Assembly: GCA_016722045.1 (NCBI GenBank) | Contig: JADKGY010000020.1 | Location: forward strand, 62,001-126,000 | Source: Candidatus Opimibacter skivensis | GTDB lineage: Bacteria; Bacteroidota; Bacteroidia; Chitinophagales; Saprospiraceae | Direction of reading: 5' to 3' | Length of the DNA: 64,000 bases | Part shown: in pieces, positions 44,433 through 51,939 of the stretch | Numbering within the stretch: position 1 is the stretch's first letter | Layout of the letters: every line of letters begins with the position of its first letter | Made by a program: the position numbers and the translations under genes | Notes under the pieces: generated by a model | Databases searched by the model: none | What the model was told of the DNA's origin: nothing | What the model saw: the letters and a program-made list of their open reading frames with translations, nothing else

Positions 44433-45512
44433 ATGAAGACAAGCCCATACGTATTGATCATGGCCGGTGGAGTTGGCTCCCGTTTCTGGCCGGCAAGTCG
44501 GGAACATTTACCGAAACAGTTTTTAGATATTACCGGAGAAGGAAAGACACTCATCCAAATGACATTCGATCGGTTTGCTGCTTTTATTCCGACAGATAAT
44601 ATTTATGTCATCACACATGAGCAATACCGTACACTGACGATCGAATCCCTTCCGGATATCCATCAAAATAATATCATCACTGAGCCATCGCGTAATAATA
44701 CAGCGGCATCCATAGCTTTGGCTTCATTTAAACTGAGTAAAAAAAATCCGGACGCCATATGTATTGTTGCTCCTGCAGATCATATCATCATGGATCCGTC
44801 AGGATTTGAAAAGTATATTGAAACCGCATGTAAGCATGCTGAATTATATCACAGTTTCGTCACGTTGGGAATTAAACCGACGCGGCCGGATACCGGATAT
44901 GGATATATTGAATTCGATACTGAAGATCCTTCTGCTGTGCGAAAAGTGAAATCCTTCAGAGAAAAACCAAATGCAACCGATGCTTTATTTTATATGGAGA
45001 CCGGTAATTTTGTTTGGAATTCAGGAATATTTATCTGGAGATTAGATGCCATACTGAATTCTTATAAAATACATGCGCCGGGAATTTATACTATTCTGTA
45101 TCCGGGTCATGCAAAGTACAACACGGAAAAGGAAATTGATTTCATTCTCAGCGAATATCCGAAAACAGAAAAGATATCGGTGGATTATGCCATTTTAGAA
45201 AAAGCGGACAATGTGTACACCATCCCTTGTGATATCGGATGGTCAGATGTAGGCACCTGGAATTCATTATTTGAAATAAGTGAAAAAGACAAAGATGGAA
45301 ATGCCATAATGGGTAAACCTGTATATGTGGAAGCCACTTATCAATCCCTGATCATTGCAAAACATTCCAAGCTCGTCGTCATCAAAGGCCTTGAAGATTT
45401 TATCGTTGTGGATACGGATGATTGCCTTATGATTTTTCCAAAATCCGAAGAGCAAAGCATAAAGGAATTGAAAGAAAAACTCATGAAAGAGGGTCTGGGT
45501 AGATACCTCTGA
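44433..45512 (+). CDS. manC: Mannose-1-phosphate guanylyltransferase
   Basis: 359 residues from the ATG at 44433. 'YVLIMAGGVGSRFWPASREH' with 'LPKQFLDI' (nucleotide and metal site), 'TEPSRNNTAASIALA', 'ICIVAPADHIIMDP', 'GYGYIEFD', 'FREKPNATDALFYMETGNFV', 'WNSGIFIWRL', 'SVDYAILEKADNVYTIPCDI'. Makes GDP-mannose, the precursor for Gmd. Single-domain form without the phosphomannose isomerase fusion; phosphomannomutase is not in the window. Confidence 0.9.
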   Translation: MKTSPYVLIMAGGVGSRFWPASREHLPKQFLDITGEGKTLIQMTFDRFAAFIPTDNIYVITHEQYRTLTIESLPDIHQNNIITEPSRNNTAASIALASFKLSKKNPDAICIVAPADHIIMDPSGFEKYIETACKHAELYHSFVTLGIKPTRPDTGYGYIEFDTEDPSAVRKVKSFREKPNATDALFYMETGNFVWNSGIFIWRLDAILNSYKIHAPGIYTILYPGHAKYNTEKEIDFILSEYPKTEKISVDYAILEKADNVYTIPCDIGWSDVGTWNSLFEISEKDKDGNAIMGKPVYVEATYQSLIIAKHSKLVVIKGLEDFIVVDTDDCLMIFPKSEEQSIKELKEKLMKEGLGRYL

Positions 45513-45516
45513 TATA

Positions 45517-46647
45517 ATGAAAGCGAAACGCATCATCATCGTCGCGAATACAACCTGGAATATTTACAATTTCAGGCTGAACATCATCCGAAAGCTGATC
45601 GATGAAGGTCATGAGGTGATTGTCATGGCTCCGGTGGATAAATTTATTTTCTACACCGAGACACTGCCACAGGTTCAGCATATTCCTATTCGTCATCTCT
45701 ACCGCGATAGTGTCAATCCATTCCAGGACATCAGATTGTTTTTGGAGTTTGTCAACTTATACAAACACTATAAACCGGACCTTGTACTGCATTATACAGT
45801 CAAGCCAAATATTTTTGGTGGCTTTGCCGCCCGGTTACTGGGCATACCCTCCGTTGCGGTTGTGACAGGCCTTGGTTATTCATTGATTCACGAAGGGTGG
45901 ATCAACAGGATCACACGGATGCTGTATAAATTCTCCTTGCCTTATCATCGCAAAGTGATTTTTGAAAATATTGATGATAAAAAATTATTTGAAGATGAAG
46001 GTTTGACTTTATCAAGCCGAAGCATGTCGATAAAAGGTTGTGGCGTTGATACTACTGCCTTTAGCCCGAATGGTGATGGAAGAAAAGAAGGCCTGATCAT
46101 ATTTACATTTATTGGGCGCTTGCTTTATGATAAAGGAGTAAAGGAATTTATCGAAGCTGCTCAATTAATTAAGTCCAATGATCATATACGATTTTGGCTT
46201 GTCGGAGAAATCGATAAGGAAAATCCATCATCGATCCGCAATGATGATCTCATGCGGTGGATACGGGACCCCAAGATCCAATATCATGGTGCTACGGATC
46301 ATATCCGGAAATTTATTGAACAGTCCGATTGTATTGTTTTGCCTTCATATCGCGAAGGAATGCCAAGGGTCATCATGGAAGCGATGTCAATGGAACGTCC
46401 TGTCATCACTACGGATACTGCAGGTTGTCGTGAAACTGTAGATGAAAATATCAATGGCTATCTGGTCCCTGTTAAAAATAGTAAGGCATTGGCCGGTGCG
46501 ATGAATAAATTTATTGCATTGGATACAGAGGCCAGAATTAAAATGGGGAAAGCCGGTCGCATCAAAGTAATGAATGAATTTGATGATCGCCTCATTGCAA
46601 ATCATCTCTATGAAGCCCTGCAAAATTGCTGGAATGGCAAAAAATAA
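45517..46647 (+). CDS. Family 4 glycosyltransferase (PglA/CapM-like)
   Basis: 376 residues. N-terminal 'IIIVANTTWNIYNFRLNIIR', 'PDLVLHYTVKPNIFGGFAAR', 'VAVVTGLGYSLIHEG' typical of GalNAc/Gal transferases of the PglA/WcaC type; C-terminal 'FTFIGRLLYDKGVKEFIEAA', 'FWLVGEIDKENPSS', 'LPSYREGMPRVIMEAMSMER' (E-x7-E). GT-B, cytosolic. Just 4 bases after manC. Confidence 0.85.
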   Translation: MKAKRIIIVANTTWNIYNFRLNIIRKLIDEGHEVIVMAPVDKFIFYTETLPQVQHIPIRHLYRDSVNPFQDIRLFLEFVNLYKHYKPDLVLHYTVKPNIFGGFAARLLGIPSVAVVTGLGYSLIHEGWINRITRMLYKFSLPYHRKVIFENIDDKKLFEDEGLTLSSRSMSIKGCGVDTTAFSPNGDGRKEGLIIFTFIGRLLYDKGVKEFIEAAQLIKSNDHIRFWLVGEIDKENPSSIRNDDLMRWIRDPKIQYHGATDHIRKFIEQSDCIVLPSYREGMPRVIMEAMSMERPVITTDTAGCRETVDENINGYLVPVKNSKALAGAMNKFIALDTEARIKMGKAGRIKVMNEFDDRLIANHLYEALQNCWNGKK

Positions 46648-48028
46648 TTTGCTTTTTCATTCACCTTTATTTTTTCATTTTTTCCTTAGCCTTCTCCTTA
46701 GCCTTAGCCTCTTGCCTTCATTTCGTTTCCTTTTCCTCCTTTACCATTACCCACCTCTTCCCGGGATTTCACCGAAACGTAATTATCTGATATCCTCTGA
46801 AATCGCCAAAAGATCTGCATTCTCAATCATCTTTACGTCGACCAAATCGGCGTTGACAAGAGATACAGCCAACATTTCAGTAAAGACAATTTCAGCATTT
46901 GATTTTAGATATTTTTTACGGAAAAAAAATTCCGGCGGAACGGTCGTTGATAAAAGAAAGAATAGTGTTTGGTTTCAGCGGGCAATTAAATTGATGAATA
47001 CATTCCCTTTTTCCATTTTGATAGGTGAAGGTGGTCCTGTATACCTCATGAATCTCATCTGGCAAGGAAACACAGCTATACGAAAACATAAGATCACACA
47101 TATTTATTCATCGTTCCGGCCATTTACGGATCATTTTGCGGCCTACATTTTGAAAAAAATGAATCCGCATATTTATTGGATAGCGGATTTCAGAGATCTG
47201 ATGTACGACCCTTATTTTAATAAAATTTATTTTAAAAAAATTCATAACAGATTTTTCAGAAATATTTTTTACACTGCTGACCTTGTCACAACGATTTCAG
47301 AGGGACTGGCTGAGAAATTAAGAGCATACAATTCAAATGTGATCACCCTGAAAAATGGGATCTCAAAATTTCCTGAGCAATTCTTACCGGTACCTGCTTC
47401 GAAATTTACGGTAGCCTACACAGGTTCAATGTATCTTGATAAAAAAAACGCGGAACCATTTTTTGTTGCAATCAAAGAATTGATTGACGAAGGAAAGTTG
47501 GCTAGAGAAAATGTGAACATTATCTACGCAGGGAAAGATTCGTTTTATTGGCATGATATGGCGGCTGTTTATAAGCTTTCAGAATTGATAGATGACAGAG
47601 GAGTTCTCACATCAACAGATGCTATGAATGTCCAAAAGGATGCATGCGTCAATTTATTGCTCACCATATCATCAGACCACCAGACCGGGATCCTGACAGG
47701 TAAAATGATTGAATATTTTGAAGCAGGAAATCCTGTCCTGGCCATTGTCAAAAATCAAATCGACCCTGAACTGGAAATTCTTTTAAAGGAACTTCGTATC
47801 GGAAAATCATTTTCAGATCTGCCATCAGATCTACCTGGCATTAAAGAATTTATTTTCGAAGAATATACGCACTGGAAGAAAACAGGTATGAACAGGAAAG
47901 CGGTTGATGTGGAAGTGTTGAAAAAAAAGTATTCAATAGAAGAGACGATGAGGCCGTTGTATGAGAAAATAGGGATACCCATTTTGCCCCTAAATCCCCT
48001 AAAGGGGACTTCTGATTTTACCTTTTGA
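46634..48028 (+). CDS. Family 4 glycosyltransferase with repeat-derived ends
   Basis: 464 residues from the ATG at 46634, overlapping the previous gene by 14 bases. A TTG at 46712 gives the more family-like start 'MPSFRFLFLLYHYPPLPGIS'; the ~25 residues before it come from a CCTTAGCCTT pyrimidine stutter. Core: 'HIYSSFRPFTDHFAAYILKK', 'IYWIADFRDLMYDPYF', 'TTISEGLAEKLRAYNSNVIT', 'FTVAYTGSMYLDKKNAEPFF', 'TGILTGKMIEYFEAGNPVLA'. The last ~12 residues ('LPLNPLKGTSDFTF') are encoded by the CCCCTAAATCCCCTAAAGGGG repeat. Last polysaccharide gene of the locus. Confidence 0.7.
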   Translation: MAKNNLLFHSPLFFHFFLSLLLSLSLLPSFRFLFLLYHYPPLPGISPKRNYLISSEIAKRSAFSIIFTSTKSALTRDTANISVKTISAFDFRYFLRKKNSGGTVVDKRKNSVWFQRAIKLMNTFPFSILIGEGGPVYLMNLIWQGNTAIRKHKITHIYSSFRPFTDHFAAYILKKMNPHIYWIADFRDLMYDPYFNKIYFKKIHNRFFRNIFYTADLVTTISEGLAEKLRAYNSNVITLKNGISKFPEQFLPVPASKFTVAYTGSMYLDKKNAEPFFVAIKELIDEGKLARENVNIIYAGKDSFYWHDMAAVYKLSELIDDRGVLTSTDAMNVQKDACVNLLLTISSDHQTGILTGKMIEYFEAGNPVLAIVKNQIDPELEILLKELRIGKSFSDLPSDLPGIKEFIFEEYTHWKKTGMNRKAVDVEVLKKKYSIEETMRPLYEKIGIPILPLNPLKGTSDFTF

Positions 48029-48150
48029 ATTTAAGACAGTTGAAAGTCCTTTCCTTAGGTGAAGAGCAAAAAGGAAGGTCGATTTCTTCACTCCGTAGTG
48101 CATACTGGTGGCCATGACAATGGAGAATGAAGTTCTAAGTTACAGGCACT

Positions 48151-49335
48151 ATGACTAAAAAGCAAGAACAAAAGTCCCCTTTAGGGGATTTAGGGGCAGA
48201 CGGGAAACATTTCGATATCCTTGCCACAGACCCTTCCTCTTCCGCTCGTGCCGGCACCCTTCATCTCCCACACGGAGACATTGAGACTCCGATATTTATG
48301 CCTGTTGGGACCGCAGGTACAGTGAAGGCCGTGCATCAACAAGAGCTGAAAGATCAGGTGGGTGCTCAAATCATTTTAGGGAATACTTATCATCTCTATC
48401 TGCGTCCCGGAACTGATGTGATTAAAGCTGCGGGAGGGCTGCATAAATTCAACAACTGGGATCGTCCGATACTCACGGACAGCGGAGGCTACCAGGTCTA
48501 TTCATTAAGTCAACAACGCAAAATAAAAGAGGAAGGTGTAAAATTCAGATCACACATCGATGGATCACTGCATGTGTTTACGCCTGAATTTGCAATTGAT
48601 ATACAACGACTGATTGGTGCTGATATCATTATGGCCTTTGATGAATGCACCCCTTACCCTTGCGATGAAAAATATGCAACACGATCCATGCACATGACGC
48701 ATCGATGGCTTGACAGATGTATCACGAGATTCAACGAAACTGAAGGAGCCTACGGGTATGACCAGATCCTTGCGCCGATCGTGCAGGGTAGCACATATTC
48801 GCATCTGCGTAAACAATCTGCCGAATTTATTGCGTCAAGAGACATGCCTATCAATGCGATCGGAGGTCTTTCGGTCGGCGAACCGGATGAAGAAATGTAT
48901 TCAATGACATCCGTCGTATGTGCTATTCTTCCAAAGGAAAAACCAAGATATCTAATGGGTGTTGGCACACCTGCAAATATTCTCGAATCGATTTCACTTG
49001 GCATTGATATGTTTGATTGTGTATTGCCGACACGCAATGCACGACATGGATTACTGTATACATCAAGAGGTATTGTACATATCCGGAATAAAAAATGGCA
49101 ACAATGTCATGAACCTATTGATCCGCTATCACCATCTTCCACCAGTCGCGAGCATTCGCTTGCGTATCTCCGCCATCTCGTCATATCCGGCGAGCCACTC
49201 GGCGCGATGATTTCCTCTCTTCAAAATCTTTCCTTCTATCTCCAGCTTGTGCGCGATGCGCGTACACATATTCTGGATGGCACCTTCAGCATGTGGAAGG
49301 CTGCACTTCTTCCCACGCTTACACAGTCAGCATAA
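48151..49335 (+). CDS. tgt: tRNA-guanine transglycosylase, zinc ligands absent
   Basis: 394 residues. Exchanges G34 for preQ1 in GUN tRNAs. 'IILGNTYHLYLRPGTDVIK', 'LTDSGGYQVYSLSQQRKI', 'DIIMAFDECTPYPCDEKYA', 'AIGGLSVGEPDEEMY', 'DCVLPTRNARHGLLY' are canonical, including both active-site Asp regions. The C-terminal zinc site (CxCxxC...H in most bacteria) reads 'SPSSTS' and 'SSLQNLSFYL', so all four ligands are replaced (Ser, Ser, Ser, Gln). The N-terminal 'KSPLGDLGADGK' is encoded by the dispersed CCCCTTTAGGGGATTTAGGGG repeat; family homology starts at 'HFDILATDP'. Confidence 0.9.
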   Translation: MTKKQEQKSPLGDLGADGKHFDILATDPSSSARAGTLHLPHGDIETPIFMPVGTAGTVKAVHQQELKDQVGAQIILGNTYHLYLRPGTDVIKAAGGLHKFNNWDRPILTDSGGYQVYSLSQQRKIKEEGVKFRSHIDGSLHVFTPEFAIDIQRLIGADIIMAFDECTPYPCDEKYATRSMHMTHRWLDRCITRFNETEGAYGYDQILAPIVQGSTYSHLRKQSAEFIASRDMPINAIGGLSVGEPDEEMYSMTSVVCAILPKEKPRYLMGVGTPANILESISLGIDMFDCVLPTRNARHGLLYTSRGIVHIRNKKWQQCHEPIDPLSPSSTSREHSLAYLRHLVISGEPLGAMISSLQNLSFYLQLVRDARTHILDGTFSMWKAALLPTLTQSA

Positions 49336-49632
49336 GTCCACCGGAATGAATTCCGGCGTTACAAAATCGGTCGTACCTACGGTACTTTTTTTGAAACGTA
49401 TACGCTTCAAAAAAAAACATTTGTTCAGCGTAGGCTGCGCCTACGTTGGAGTGTCAGCAAATTTCTGATTTGCGAAACCGTTTTGAAACTGTCTTTGATG
49501 TTTGAAATTACATTCGATAATATTGAAATATGGTATCACAACATGTGATATCTTCCGGATTCAATTAAACATTAACACAACTTTATTACCCAACATTGAA
49601 ATAATCTGATCGAACGACAGTTTATTATCACG
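49336..49632. repeat. Hairpin array after tgt
   Basis: Successive palindromes: CCGGAAT/GA/ATTCCGG (49341-49356), GTACC/TAC/GGTAC (49373-49385), T-rich GAA-CGTATACG-TTC A-rich stem (49386-49418), CGTAGGC/TGC/GCCTACG (49429-49445, identical to 8309-8325) and GCAAATT/TCT/GATTTGC (49457-49473, one mismatch). The last two plus the linker GTTGGAGTGTCA repeat the unit at 8309-8357. The remaining ~150 bases upstream of 49633 show nothing recognisable. Confidence 0.7.
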
Positions 49633-50211
49633 ATGAAGTTCCTCCTGTCCCTCTGTCTTATCATTTCTTCACTTTCACTCTTCGCCCAGGAAACCGCGAG
49701 TATTGAATACTCACCTGACGTAGACTTCAACTGGGGCATTTTTAAGGGGAAAGTCAATCCACATCACGTGGCTTCAATGGGGAAAAATACAGCTGCGGTC
49801 ACAGTGTCCTCCATAAATTATACAACCCAGGTCAAAGGCAAAACTGCAATCGTAAAAGTTACCGCATTATTTCTACCCTTCGAATCCTGGACCCGATATC
49901 CAAAACTGGAACATCCTGATGAAGCTTTGAATCATGAGAAGCGTCACTTCGATATCTGCGAAATCTACGCCCGCAAGATCCGGCAGGCGATCGTCATGAA
50001 TCATTTTTCCCGCACCAAATTCAGTTCATCACTGGAAAATATTTTCAATAAAATAACAAGTGAATATCGCGCCGAACAAAACAAATACGACCGCGAGACA
50101 AAACATTCCATGGATACTGAGCAACAGCTTAAGTGGAATAAGAGTATTGATGCGCGTCTGGCTTCTCTCCGTGCTTATTCTAGTTCGACAGTGAAGGTTT
50201 CGCTTTTCTGA
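49633..50211 (+). CDS. Exported DUF922-like putative zinc peptidase
   Basis: 192 residues with a signal peptide (hydrophobic 4-16, cleavage near 'SLFAQE'). The mature protein has the DUF922 pattern: 'FNWGIFKGKVNP', 'SSINYTTQVKGKTAIVKVTA', 'SWTRYPKLEHPDEALNHEKR', followed by 'HFDICEIYARKIRQ'. The H-E-x-x-H signature is present as 'HEKRH' (around residue 97-101). Periplasmic metallopeptidase activity is predicted from the motif only. Monocistronic. Confidence 0.7.
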   Translation: MKFLLSLCLIISSLSLFAQETASIEYSPDVDFNWGIFKGKVNPHHVASMGKNTAAVTVSSINYTTQVKGKTAIVKVTALFLPFESWTRYPKLEHPDEALNHEKRHFDICEIYARKIRQAIVMNHFSRTKFSSSLENIFNKITSEYRAEQNKYDRETKHSMDTEQQLKWNKSIDARLASLRAYSSSTVKVSLF

Positions 50212-50386
50212 TTATCACAAAGCATTTATTCTGATTTTAGGAGTATACTTACTTATTCATTCTTTTTCTCCCTCTCCCTTACATAATCTGACAATAAAAT
50301 GCGTTCCCCATCATCCTCCTTCATAGCCTCATCATAAAGCCGGATATCCTCCATCTCATCAAGTTCTTCTAAAGCGCTTCAAATTA

Positions 50387-51685
50387 TCATCCGTCACCCC
50401 GACCCAAATAGCCCGCAAAATATATGGGCATATACGTTAAACGTTGATCAGGGATTTGCCCATATGCACCTTCAGATAGTATATACCCATGTGGTATTTC
50501 AGCATGTTCATTCAACAACAAATGCAAACTTTTAAGTCGCCCTGATGCACCGCTTTTTACTTCTATTGGAATCAATACACCCTCACGGTCAATGAGGAAA
50601 TCAATCTCAGCCTGACTGCTCTTCGCCTCCCTTGCCCAATAATAAACAATACCTTTTCGTGATGCCACTAATTCCTGCCCAACAAATTGTTCAGCTATGG
50701 CTCCACGAAATAATGAATGATAATCCGTTCTATATCCCATGTCTACACCCTGCAATCTGGATAGGAGACCAATATCCAGAAATAGGGCTTTGAATTTTTT
50801 CAACGAAGCACCCTCTCGTAATGGAAGTGAAAGTGGTGAGATGCATGCCACTTTATAGATCACTCTGGCAGTAATCAATAAATCAAATGCCTTTTTATTC
50901 GTTGGACTTGTATAATGTTGAGAAAGTCTGGTATAACTGATTTGCTGCCCAGTGGAACCTGCAACAGCAGAAAGAATATCATTCAGGCAGTTAGTATTAA
51001 CATACGGAGTATACTTGAGAAAATCCTGCCTCATCGTAGCCAGGAGATCATCCTGTATCTCACGTACACGGAGTATGCTTCTGGTCTCTGCATAATAGGC
51101 GACACATGCAGGCATTCCGCCGATGTCAAAATATATTTTCAACGACTCCAGAATGCTTTTATGAATTGTCTCACTGATCTTCTCTGGTCGTGATAAGATC
51201 ACGTTCGCCAGCATTGATTGTCCTGTAGCTTCCAGAAATTCAGCAAAATGCATCGGGTACATATCCATAAGCTGAACACGTCCTACCGGAAAAGGCAGAT
51301 CCCGCAATGCAAATTCTAAAAGTGAGCCGGCACAAATCACATGAAGGCCCGGAACCTGCTCAAAAAAATACCTCAATGCACTGATGGCTTTGGGACAAGC
51401 TTGTATCTCATCAATGAAGAGAAGATCTTCTCCCGGTCGGATAGGGTTGTTCAGGACGATTTCAAGCTCCGCAAGTATACGTTTTGCATCCAGATTGAGT
51501 TCAAAAATGCCATGCCAGTCAGGCCGTTTTTCCAGATTGACGAGGTGTGTTCTTCCCGTAAATGAACGTCCAAATTCAGAAATAGACCATGACTTTCCTA
51601 CTTGTCGGGCTCCTCTGACAATCAGGGGTTTATGATCAACAGATTCCTTCCACTGGAGTAATCTCGCATCAATATCCCTTTTCAT
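50387..51685 (-). CDS. AAA ATPase with DUF4143 domain
   Basis: 432 residues. N-terminal P-loop 'LIVRGARQVGKSWSISEFG', Walker B 'DLLFIDEIQACPKAISALRY', sensor 'HVICAGSLLEFAL', 'VQLMDMYPMHFAEFLEA', and the C-terminal DUF4143 region 'ARVIYKVACISPLSLPL' and 'EAKSSQAEIDFLIDREGVLI', 'PIEVKSG' which has a PD-(D/E)xK-nuclease-like appearance (D...E-x-K). Common, usually solitary genes in Bacteroidota; role unknown. Upstream (51720-51770) are two direct TTTACCYTGTA words on the coding strand, maybe an operator. Confidence 0.8.
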   Translation of the reverse strand: MKRDIDARLLQWKESVDHKPLIVRGARQVGKSWSISEFGRSFTGRTHLVNLEKRPDWHGIFELNLDAKRILAELEIVLNNPIRPGEDLLFIDEIQACPKAISALRYFFEQVPGLHVICAGSLLEFALRDLPFPVGRVQLMDMYPMHFAEFLEATGQSMLANVILSRPEKISETIHKSILESLKIYFDIGGMPACVAYYAETRSILRVREIQDDLLATMRQDFLKYTPYVNTNCLNDILSAVAGSTGQQISYTRLSQHYTSPTNKKAFDLLITARVIYKVACISPLSLPLREGASLKKFKALFLDIGLLSRLQGVDMGYRTDYHSLFRGAIAEQFVGQELVASRKGIVYYWAREAKSSQAEIDFLIDREGVLIPIEVKSGASGRLKSLHLLLNEHAEIPHGYILSEGAYGQIPDQRLTYMPIYFAGYLGRGDG

Positions 51686-51824
51686 TTAAAACTACTATTA
51701 TTTAGACTAATTTAATATTACAGGGTAAATTTAAAAATAATTATTTAAAAATACAAGGTAAATATTAAATTATGCGTAATGCTTATGGATATCCGGCGTT
51801 TTTAAGGCTAATAACCATGGTCAG

Positions 51825-51853
51825 TTGCCTTTCCCCCCTTTTTCCTACCTTCG
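51825..51853 (+). promoter_or_regulatory. Probable ettA promoter
   Basis: TTG at 51825-51827 and TACCTTCG at 51846-51853 (one mismatch from TAnnTTTG) with an 18-base spacer, followed by a ~85-base leader containing GGCAATTAGCAACAGG and ATCCAAAATCTAAA stutters. Confidence 0.4.
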
Positions 51854-51939
51854 CAGCCCTATTTCAATAGGCAATTAGCAACAGGCAAATGCAAGTGCAA
51901 TAAATCTAAAATCCAAAATCTAAAATCCAAAATCGCCAT

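Noticed and set aside
46916..47101. Minus-strand frames in the glycosyltransferase region
   Set aside because: Shadows of a strong + strand gene.
49386..49418. Rho-independent terminator of tgt
   Set aside because: The stem is flanked by T-run upstream and A-run downstream on the + strand, the wrong order for a + strand terminator, and its core is AT-rich; better counted among the palindromes.
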